A stretch of DNA of 64,000 bases from Bradyrhizobium sp. BR 10289 (GTDB lineage Bacteria; Pseudomonadota; Alphaproteobacteria; Rhizobiales; Xanthobacteraceae). How positions within the stretch are numbered: the first letter of the stretch is position 1; every line of letters starts with the position of its first letter. The stretch is taken from the NCBI RefSeq assembly GCF_019455385.1, contig NZ_JACOFR010000013.1, positions 62,001-126,000 of the forward strand. Direction: 5' to 3'. Shown here piece by piece: positions 7,950 to 15,369 of the stretch. The translations under genes were made by a program, and so were the position numbers. Below the pieces are notes generated by a model. That model searched no databases. It was not told where the DNA came from and was given only the letters and a program-made list of their open reading frames with translations.

Positions 7950-9950
7950 TCAACTCCCGCCGATCAGGGAGCGTTCCCGCGTCGCCGCTCGCAAGGCCGT
8001 GAGGTCGACCTTCGAGGCGATCTGGTCGAGCGCGACCGGCAGCCGCTGGCGCCAGTTCGGATGCTCGTCGATCGTGCCGGGAATGTTGGGCTGGTCGACC
8101 ACGCCGAGCAGATCTTCCAGCGACACCGCCAGCAGCCGCGACGGCGTGCGCGACAGGAAGGCGAGCACCGAATAGAGGTCGTTGGCAGTGATGCCGTTCT
8201 GCCGCAAGATCTCGTCGAGCGCGCCGAGCGCATCCCAGCGCGCCTGGTCGTTCTCGCCGGGATCGAGCCCGAGCGACCGCTTCATCCTGAGGTCGCTGAA
8301 GGAACGCCAGCCGGCATAGGTCGAGAGGTCGTGCGTGTTCAGCGTCACCAGCGCGTTGGGCCGGTAATAATCGACGTTGCGGAAATGGCCGGCGTCGTCC
8401 CGCTCGAACATCATGACGAGGTAGGACCAGATGCCGAAATCCTGCATGGTCTCGCGAAAACCTTCCGGCACGGTGCCGAGGTCCTCGCCGATCACGATGC
8501 ACTTGTGGGCCACGCTCTCGCGTGCGATGGCGCCGAGCAGCGCCTCGAACGGCATCTGCACATAGGCGCCGTTGTCGGGCTTGAAGCCGCGCGGCACGAG
8601 ATAGAGCCGCTTCAGCCCGAGGACGTGATCAATCCGGATGGCACCGGCGTGGCGCATCGAGGCGGCCAGCATGTCGGCGAACGGCACGAAGGATTGCGCT
8701 TCGAGGCCGCCGGCGTTGAAGCCGGCGAGGCCCCAATCCTGGCCGACCGTATTGAGCACGTCCGGCGGCGCGCCGACGGCGAGATGGCGGGAAATCGCCG
8801 CCTGCTCGTTCCAGGCATCGAAGCCGTTCGACTGCACGCCCACCGCGACATCGAGATAGAGCCCGACCCGCATGCCGAGCTGGCCGGCCAGCTCCTTAGC
8901 CGCCCGCAACTGGCTGTCGGCCGTCCATTGCACGAATTCGACGAACTCGACCTCGCGCTTGTCGGGGCCACTACGCAGCTCATCGCATCTGGCATCGTCC
9001 GGCTGCTGCCATTCGGCCGGCCATTCCCACCACGGCGCAGCGAAGCGATGCCGCAGCACCTCGAAGCAGGCAAAGCGGGACAACAGCGGCGCACGCTCGG
9101 CGCGGAAGGCGTCGAACTGGTTGCGGCGGACGCCGCTTGCGCTCTTCACGAAACTGTCGAAGGCGGCGCGCAGGCCCAGCCATTTCAGCGCGGCCATATC
9201 CGCGTAGGGCACGCGGTCGCCCTCGCGCAGGCGCGCGGCGGTCGCGGCCGCATCGGGGACGAGATCGGCGGAAAATTCCGGGATCGCCTCGACGTCGATA
9301 TAGAGCGGATTGAGAAACAGCCGGCTGTTCGGCGAATAGGGGCTACAATCGGCGGGATGATCGTCAAACAGCACATGCAGCGGGTTGAGGCCGACGCCGT
9401 CCGCCCCCAAACGCTTGGCGAGCCGGACGAGGCCGGCAAGGTCGGTGAAATCGCCGATGCCCCAGTTGCGGTCGGAGCGGACACTGTAGAGCTGCACGGC
9501 GAGCAGCCAGCCGCGGTCGAAATCGCCGCCGAAGGCGCGCTCCGGCGCCACGATCATCGGCACGTCCTCGGTCACTCCGCCCTCATCGGTCAGGGTCAAC
9601 CGGTGGTAGCCGAGCGGCAGGTCGTCCGGCCAGGCGATGACAGGCTCGCGGGTCTCGCCTTGAGCAATCAAATGGCCATTGCCGGTCACCGTCCATTTCA
9701 GCGGCGGCGCACCGATGGCCGAAAGCTCGGTCCGCGGATGTCCCAGCGCGCGAACCACGACGGGCCCGCTGACGAAGCGGTAGACCCGCTTCTCCGGCAG
9801 GGCATCGAGGATGGATTTGAGCGCCTCGGGCGCGGTGACCCGCAGCTTGCCGAGGGCGTCGATAAATTCAGATTGAACGCCCTTGATCCGGGCTTGAGCT
9901 AAAAGATCCATTCGGCACGCAGCTTGCAGGCCATCATCTGGCCGGGTCAT
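7950..9950 (-). CDS. malQ: 4-alpha-glucanotransferase (amylomaltase)
   Basis: GH77 enzyme that transfers alpha-1,4-glucan segments between malto-oligosaccharides in the cytoplasm. Catalytic signatures are present in order: AIRIDHVLGLKRLYLVPRG (nucleophile Asp), CIVIGEDLGTVPEGF (acid/base Glu) and LVTLNTHDLSTYAGW. The N-terminal part carries the extra beta-domain typical of long bacterial MalQ proteins (about 650-700 residues). An alternative ATG at 9911 (MDLLAQARIKG) also fits the family N-terminus and neither start has a clear ribosome binding site. The gene reads divergently from the glgE-like gene, and an EcfG-type promoter lies about 40 bases upstream. It would rework the oligosaccharides released by GlgX. 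Confidence 0.92.
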   Translation of the reverse strand: MTRPDDGLQAACRMDLLAQARIKGVQSEFIDALGKLRVTAPEALKSILDALPEKRVYRFVSGPVVVRALGHPRTELSAIGAPPLKWTVTGNGHLIAQGETREPVIAWPDDLPLGYHRLTLTDEGGVTEDVPMIVAPERAFGGDFDRGWLLAVQLYSVRSDRNWGIGDFTDLAGLVRLAKRLGADGVGLNPLHVLFDDHPADCSPYSPNSRLFLNPLYIDVEAIPEFSADLVPDAAATAARLREGDRVPYADMAALKWLGLRAAFDSFVKSASGVRRNQFDAFRAERAPLLSRFACFEVLRHRFAAPWWEWPAEWQQPDDARCDELRSGPDKREVEFVEFVQWTADSQLRAAKELAGQLGMRVGLYLDVAVGVQSNGFDAWNEQAAISRHLAVGAPPDVLNTVGQDWGLAGFNAGGLEAQSFVPFADMLAASMRHAGAIRIDHVLGLKRLYLVPRGFKPDNGAYVQMPFEALLGAIARESVAHKCIVIGEDLGTVPEGFRETMQDFGIWSYLVMMFERDDAGHFRNVDYYRPNALVTLNTHDLSTYAGWRSFSDLRMKRSLGLDPGENDQARWDALGALDEILRQNGITANDLYSVLAFLSRTPSRLLAVSLEDLLGVVDQPNIPGTIDEHPNWRQRLPVALDQIASKVDLTALRAATRERSLIGGS

Positions 9951-9988
9951 CGATATTTATGAGATAGCGGAAGAGGTTAGTCAGGTGT

Positions 9989-10023
9989 AACTCGCGAACC
10001 GCACCGGCCGTTCCTTTGGGAAC
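9989..10023. promoter_or_regulatory. EcfG-type (general stress) promoter for malQ, with a weaker divergent match toward the glgE-like gene
   Basis: On the minus strand GGAAC (10014-10010) is followed after 18 bases by GTT (9991-9989), matching the alphaproteobacterial general stress sigma consensus GGAAC-N16/17-nGTT, about 40 bases before malQ. The -35 is half of the palindrome GTTCCTTTGGGAAC. Its plus-strand GGAAC (10019-10023) faces the glgE-like gene, but the -10 there is CTTT, one mismatch from CGTT. The minus-strand site is the firmer of the two. Confidence 0.6.
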
Positions 10024-10114
10024 CAATGACACACAAGCGGCTTTCTATAGTGGTACCAAGCGTAGGTTCCCGACAAGGGAAACGGGCCCCTGCTTTCTTG
10101 TCAATGGCATCACC

Positions 10115-12061
10115 GTGAACAAGACAATTCAAACTGTCGAAAGCGCCGCGGCCGGCGGTGCTTTCCTCATCGAAGACATCTATCCTGTGGTTGACGGCGG
10201 CCGTTTCGCCGTGAAGCGGATCGCGGGCGAGCGTGTCGAGGTCTGGGCCGACATTTTTCGCGACGGTGATGCCGTGATCAGTGCCGCGGTGATCTGGCGC
10301 CGCGAGCAGGACCGTGAATGGCGGAGCGAGCCGATGATCCATCACGGCAATGACCGCTGGTCCGGCGCTTTCACGCCCGCCGAGCCCGGCCACTATGTCT
10401 ACGCCATCGAGGCCTGGACCGACGAATTCGCGACGTGGTCGTACGCGGTTGCGCGAAAACGCAGCACGGGTGCCGATGTCAGCCTCGATGCGATCGAGGG
10501 TGCCGGCCTTTTGACCAAGGCGCATGGCGCGCGGCAGGACGCCGCAGCTGTGATCGTCAGGCAGTGCGAGGATTATCTTCAGACCGGCGATGTCGTCCCG
10601 CTGCTCTCGAGCGAGCTCGGCGACGCCATGGCCGAGAGCCAGCCACGGCTTGACCTCACCCGCTCACCCCCCTTCCCGCTGGTCGTCGACCGCGACAAGG
10701 CACGCTTCGGCGCCTGGTATCAGATGATGCCGCGCAGCCAGAGCGCGGTACCCGGCCAGCACAGCACGCTGCGCGACTGCATCGCGCGTGTGCCCGATAT
10801 CGCCGCGATGGGCTTTGACGTGCTCTATTTCACGCCGATCCATCCGATCGGGACGACCCGCCGCAAGGGCCGCAACAATGCGCCGGTGGCGGGCGACGGC
10901 GACCCGGGCTCACCCTACGCGATCGGCAGCACTGATGGCGGCCACGATGCGCTGCATCCGGAGCTGGGCACGATCGAGGACTTTCGCGCGCTGGTCGCAA
11001 CCTGCCTCGAATACGGCCTCGAGATCGCGCTCGATTTTGCCGTGCAATGCTCGCCGGACCATCCCTGGCTGACGCAGCATCCGGAATGGTTCAAATGGCG
11101 GCCGGACCGTTCGGTGCGCACGGCCGACGGCCCCTATTCGGACATCGTCATCCCCGATTTCGCCTCGGTCGATCGGGCCGGACTGTGGAACGCGTTTCGC
11201 GATGCCATGCTGTTCTGGATCGACCAGGGTGTGACCATCTTCGCCATCGACAATCACGACACCGCGCCGCTGCCGTTCTGGGAGTGGCTGATCAGCGACA
11301 TCCGCCGCCGGCATCCCGAGGTGATCCTGTATTCCAAGACATTTGCGAAACCGAAGCTGATGAAGGGCCTCGCAAAGCTCGGCTTTGCGCAATCCTTCTC
11401 CTATTTCCCCTGGCGCACGGCGAAATGGGAGCTGGAGCAATATTTCGGCGAGCTGACGCGCTATCCCGAGCGGGAGTTCTACCGGCCCAACCTGTTCACG
11501 AACACGCCCGACCTCTTGCCCTATCATCTCCAGAGCGGCGAAGCCTGGGCGTTCAAGTCGCGCGTTGCGCTGGCGGCGGCGCTGTCAGGCAGCTACGGCA
11601 TCTACAGCGGATTCGAGCTGCTTGAGCACGATGCCGTCCCTGGCCACGAGGAATATCAGGACTCGGAGAAATACCAGATCAGGCAGCGTGACTGGGACAA
11701 GCCCGGCAACATCAAGCCCTACATCACCACGCTCAACCGCATCCGCAACGACAATGCAGCGCTCCAGCAGACCGCGAACTTGCGCTTCCTCGGTGTCGAG
11801 GACGGCGAGACCCTTGCCTTCGCCAAGGAAGCGGTGGATGCGACCAACACCGTCGTCGCGGTGATCGCCCTCTCCCGCCATCAGCGCGAATTCTGGTTGC
11901 CGCTCGGCGATCTCACCATCAACGTTGGCGGCGAGCGCCGCCACGTCACCACACTTGAAAATCTCCTGACAGGCGAGCAGTCCCGCATCGAATGGGGCGG
12001 GATCAGGTTGCGTATCGATCCCGACCGCGATCCGGCACTCCTGTTCCGCTGCCTGGCGTAA
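10115..12061 (+). CDS. GlgE-like protein (maltosyltransferase family) with altered active site
   Basis: The 648-residue protein is clearly built like GlgE (GH13_3), which extends alpha-glucan from maltose-1-phosphate. It has the N-terminal domain (YPVVDGGRFAVKRIAGE), then ARFGAWYQMMPRS, IHPIGTTRRKGRNN, GGHDALHPELGT and QCSPDHPW. The nucleophile region is FAIDNHDTAP: Asp379 is kept, but the GH13 arginine two residues before it is Ala377 (usually FRVDNPHTKP). Exactly 29 residues later the acid/base Glu of the family is Lys408 (LYSKTFAKP instead of LFLAEAFTRP). The loop that normally reads KKYQDIYP is shortened to PYSDIVIP. The GTG start is used because the frame further upstream overlaps the promoter and begins only with TTG. 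Catalysis of the normal reaction is doubtful; the intact frame argues for a kept function. Confidence 0.85.
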   Translation: MNKTIQTVESAAAGGAFLIEDIYPVVDGGRFAVKRIAGERVEVWADIFRDGDAVISAAVIWRREQDREWRSEPMIHHGNDRWSGAFTPAEPGHYVYAIEAWTDEFATWSYAVARKRSTGADVSLDAIEGAGLLTKAHGARQDAAAVIVRQCEDYLQTGDVVPLLSSELGDAMAESQPRLDLTRSPPFPLVVDRDKARFGAWYQMMPRSQSAVPGQHSTLRDCIARVPDIAAMGFDVLYFTPIHPIGTTRRKGRNNAPVAGDGDPGSPYAIGSTDGGHDALHPELGTIEDFRALVATCLEYGLEIALDFAVQCSPDHPWLTQHPEWFKWRPDRSVRTADGPYSDIVIPDFASVDRAGLWNAFRDAMLFWIDQGVTIFAIDNHDTAPLPFWEWLISDIRRRHPEVILYSKTFAKPKLMKGLAKLGFAQSFSYFPWRTAKWELEQYFGELTRYPEREFYRPNLFTNTPDLLPYHLQSGEAWAFKSRVALAAALSGSYGIYSGFELLEHDAVPGHEEYQDSEKYQIRQRDWDKPGNIKPYITTLNRIRNDNAALQQTANLRFLGVEDGETLAFAKEAVDATNTVVAVIALSRHQREFWLPLGDLTINVGGERRHVTTLENLLTGEQSRIEWGGIRLRIDPDRDPALLFRCLA

Positions 12062-12072
12062 GGGGTCGCGCC

Positions 12073-15000
12073 ATGAATGTTCTGTCTTCCGTCGATACCA
12101 AGAAGGCCGAGGCTGCGGAGGTCGTGGATGAGCTCTGGTACAAGGACGCCATCATCTACCAGCTCCACGTCAAGGCGTTCGCCGACAGCAACCAGGACGG
12201 CATCGGCGATTTCGCCGGCCTGACCGAGAAGCTGCCTTATCTGCAGGAGCTCGGCGTCACCGCGCTGTGGCTCTTGCCGTTCTATCCCTCGCCCGGCCGC
12301 GATGACGGTTACGACATCGGCGATTACGGTGCGGTCAATCCCGATTTTGGGACGATGAAGGACTTCAAGCGCTTCATCCAGGAGGCGCAGAAGCGCGGCT
12401 TGCGCGTCATCACCGAGCTGGTCGTCAACCACACCTCGGACCAGCACAAATGGTTCAAGCGCGCGCGCCGCAGCCCGGCCGGCTCGAGCGCCCGCAACTG
12501 GTATGTCTGGAGCGACACCGACCAGAAATACCAGGGCACGCGCATCATCTTCACCGATACCGAGAAGTCGAACTGGACCTGGGATCCCGAGGCGGGCGCG
12601 TTCTATTGGCACCGCTTCTTCTCGCACCAGCCGGACCTGAACTTCGACAATCCGCGCGTCGTCAGCGCCATCATCCAGGTGATGAAGCGCTGGCTGGACG
12701 CCGGCGTCGACGGTTTCCGGCTGGACGCTATTCCCTATCTCTGCGAACGCGAGGGCACCTCGAACGAGAATCTCCCCGAGACGCATGCGATCATCAAGCG
12801 GCTGCGCCAGGAGCTGGACGCCTATTCGAAAGGAAAGCTGCTGCTGGCCGAGGCCAATCAATGGCCGGAGGACGTGCAGGAATATTTCGGCCGCGGCGAC
12901 GAATGCCACATGGCCTATCACTTCCCGCTGATGCCGCGCATCTACATGGCGATCGCGCAGGAGGACCGCTTCCCGATCACCGACATTCTGCGCCAAACGC
13001 CGGATATTCCGGCGAGCTGCCAATGGGCGCTGTTCCTGCGCAATCATGACGAGCTGACGCTGGAGATGGTGACCGACGTCGAGCGCGACTATCTCTGGAC
13101 CACCTACGCCAACGATCCGCGCGCCCGCATCAATGTCGGCATCCGCCGGCGGCTTGCGCCGTTGATGGACAATGACCGCCGCAAGATCGAGCTGATGAAC
13201 TCGCTGCTGTTCTCGTTCCCGGGCACGCCGATCATCTATTACGGCGACGAGATCGGCATGGGCGACAACATCTATCTCGGCGACCGCAACGGCGTCCGCA
13301 CGCCGATGCAATGGAGCCCCGACCGCAATGGCGGCTTCTCGCGCTGCGACCCCGCGCGGCTCTATGCGCCGCTGATCATGGACCCCGTCTACGGGTATGA
13401 AGCGGTGAACGTCGAGGCGCAGTCGCGCAGCCTGTCCTCGCTGCTCAGCGCCACCAAGCGGCTGATCTCGGTGCGCAAGTCGACGCTCGCCTTCGGCCGC
13501 GGCACCATGACCTTCATCCGCCCGGCCAACCGCGCCGTGCTGGCCTATGTCAGGCAGTACCGCGACGAGGTGATCCTCTGCGTCGCCAACCTCTCGCGCG
13601 CGGCACAGGCGACCGAGCTCGATTTGTCGCCATGGAAGGACCGCATCCCGCAGGAGATGCTGGGACGGACGCACTTCCCTCCGATCGGCGAACTGCCCTA
13701 CATGATCACGCTGGGACCCTACGGCTTCTACTGGTTCCAGCTGAAGGAGCGCGACAAGTCCGAGCCGGTGACGCCGCGCGCGGTGCCGGAATTCGAAACG
13801 CTGGTGGTGCCCGTCAATTCGAACTGGGTGTCGCTGGCGCGCGAGCGTGGCGTGTTCGAGCGCGACGTGCTGCCGGGCTTCCTGTCTCGCGCGCGCTGGT
13901 ATCCCGAGCACAATCCCAAACACATCAAGGCCACGCTGACCGCGGCGGTCCCGTTCTGCGACATCGGCGACAACCGCCCCTGGATTGCTTTCTTCGAGGC
14001 GGCGCAACAAGACACCGTCGCGACGCGCTACGTGATGCCGATGCAGATCGAGTGGGTGCGCTTCGACCGCGAACGCTTCAACCCGAAGGCGCTCGCCGCC
14101 GTGCGCCAGGGCGCGCGCGAGGGGACGCTGCTCGACGTTGCGACGGAGCAGATCTTCATCGGCCTATTCCTGCGCAACCTGTCGCAGAACCTGGTGGTGG
14201 ACGAGAACAATCTGCGGCTGGAGTTCAAGGCCACCAGCCGTTTCGCCGAATACACCATCAAGGAACCCGAGCGCATCCGCGCGATCGAGCAGTCGAACAG
14301 CACCGCGCTGGTCGACAACCAGTATGTCGCAAAAATCTATCGCCGGCTCGAAAGCGGCATCAATCCCGAGATCGAGATCGGCTCCTACCTCACGGAGGTC
14401 GCCCGCTTCCCCAACACGCCGGCGCTGCTCGGCAGCGTCGAGCTGGTCGAGGACGACCAGCGCAGCGCGCTCGGCGTGCTGCACGCCTATGTCGAGAACC
14501 AGGGCGACGGCTGGACGGTGACCACCGGCTATCTCGATCGCTATATCGACGAGCAGCGGCTGTTGTCGGCGGGAGAGGAGCCGCGCCAGACCCAGGAGCA
14601 GTCGCTCTACCTGCACTTCATCGGGCAGATCGGCCGGCGGCTCGCCGAGCTGCATGTGGCGCTGGCCGCGGCAAAGCCGGACAACCTTGCTCCCGAGCCG
14701 ATCGGCGCCGCCGACACCAAGCGCTGGATATCCGACCTCAAGGCGCGCGCCGAGCGGGTTTTCGAGCGGCTGGCTGACAGCCGCGACGGCCTGCGCGAGG
14801 CGGACCGGCCGCTGATCGATCAACTGGCCGCAGTCCGGGGGACCTTGCCGGACCATCTGAATGCGCTATTGCCTTCCAAGGTTGGCGGGTTGAACATCCG
14901 TCATCATGGCGACTTCCGCCTCGGGCAAACTCTGATTGTGAAGGACGACATCTTCATCATCGATTTCGACGGCGATCCGCACCTGCATCTGGCCGACAAG

Positions 15001-15369
15001 CGGCGCAAGCTGCCGGCCGCGCGCGATGTCGCCGGCCTGGTCCGCTCGATTGATCTTTCGGTCAACGCCGCGCTGAACCGGGCGCTCTCGGGCGGGACCG
15101 AGGAGCAGGGCCGGCTCACCGCCGCGCTCGGGGAATGGCGCGAACACGCCACCGCGGCCTTCCTGTTCGCCTATCGCGAGGCCATGACGGACCGGCGACT
15201 GTGGCCGGAAGCCCGGCATGCCGCGGAGGGCCTGTTAAGGTTTTTCCTGCTTGATCAAGCGTTCGACGAAGTAGAGTACGAACTGTCCCACCGGCCTGAG
15301 GGGCTCCATGCGCCGCTGACCGGACTGCTTCGCATTCTGTCCAGTGCCGGGAGCGAAGCCCATGCCTAA
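12073..15369 (+). CDS. treS: Trehalose synthase-maltokinase fusion (TreS-Pep2/Mak)
   Basis: A 1098-residue fusion. The first ~560 residues are TreS, a GH13 enzyme that interconverts trehalose and maltose: YQLHVKAFADSNQDGIGDF, VVNHTSDQHKWFK, FRLDAIPYL with nucleophile Asp218, LLAEANQWPED with acid/base Glu260, and FLRNHDELTLEM. The C-terminal ~450 residues are a maltokinase, which makes maltose-1-phosphate from maltose and ATP. There the catalytic loop HHGDFRLGQT and the metal-binding IIDFDGDP are visible; in most maltokinases the loop reads HGDxHLGQ, so one histidine is arginine here. The ATG at 12073 follows GGGG by a few bases and lies 11 bases after the glgE-like gene. It overlaps glgB by 8 bases. 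Together with GlgE and GlgB this is the trehalose-to-glucan (GlgE) pathway arrangement. Confidence 0.93.
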   Translation: MNVLSSVDTKKAEAAEVVDELWYKDAIIYQLHVKAFADSNQDGIGDFAGLTEKLPYLQELGVTALWLLPFYPSPGRDDGYDIGDYGAVNPDFGTMKDFKRFIQEAQKRGLRVITELVVNHTSDQHKWFKRARRSPAGSSARNWYVWSDTDQKYQGTRIIFTDTEKSNWTWDPEAGAFYWHRFFSHQPDLNFDNPRVVSAIIQVMKRWLDAGVDGFRLDAIPYLCEREGTSNENLPETHAIIKRLRQELDAYSKGKLLLAEANQWPEDVQEYFGRGDECHMAYHFPLMPRIYMAIAQEDRFPITDILRQTPDIPASCQWALFLRNHDELTLEMVTDVERDYLWTTYANDPRARINVGIRRRLAPLMDNDRRKIELMNSLLFSFPGTPIIYYGDEIGMGDNIYLGDRNGVRTPMQWSPDRNGGFSRCDPARLYAPLIMDPVYGYEAVNVEAQSRSLSSLLSATKRLISVRKSTLAFGRGTMTFIRPANRAVLAYVRQYRDEVILCVANLSRAAQATELDLSPWKDRIPQEMLGRTHFPPIGELPYMITLGPYGFYWFQLKERDKSEPVTPRAVPEFETLVVPVNSNWVSLARERGVFERDVLPGFLSRARWYPEHNPKHIKATLTAAVPFCDIGDNRPWIAFFEAAQQDTVATRYVMPMQIEWVRFDRERFNPKALAAVRQGAREGTLLDVATEQIFIGLFLRNLSQNLVVDENNLRLEFKATSRFAEYTIKEPERIRAIEQSNSTALVDNQYVAKIYRRLESGINPEIEIGSYLTEVARFPNTPALLGSVELVEDDQRSALGVLHAYVENQGDGWTVTTGYLDRYIDEQRLLSAGEEPRQTQEQSLYLHFIGQIGRRLAELHVALAAAKPDNLAPEPIGAADTKRWISDLKARAERVFERLADSRDGLREADRPLIDQLAAVRGTLPDHLNALLPSKVGGLNIRHHGDFRLGQTLIVKDDIFIIDFDGDPHLHLADKRRKLPAARDVAGLVRSIDLSVNAALNRALSGGTEEQGRLTAALGEWREHATAAFLFAYREAMTDRRLWPEARHAAEGLLRFFLLDQAFDEVEYELSHRPEGLHAPLTGLLRILSSAGSEAHA

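Noticed and set aside
8061..9902. A 613-codon plus-strand frame opposite malQ, and a 563-codon one at 6311-8002 opposite the GH15 gene
   Set aside because: Both lie wholly inside clear genes on the other strand and have shadow-type composition.
9950..9960. Firm choice of the malQ start
   Set aside because: Two ATGs (9950 and 9911) are possible and neither has a clear ribosome binding site; left open.
10016..10114. N-terminal extension of the glgE-like protein
   Set aside because: It would begin at a TTG inside the putative promoter, has no GlgE-like sequence, and the GTG at 10115 starts just before the conserved domain.
11881..14010. A 709-codon minus-strand frame opposite treS-mak
   Set aside because: Shadow of the third-position GC bias of treS; no recognisable domain.
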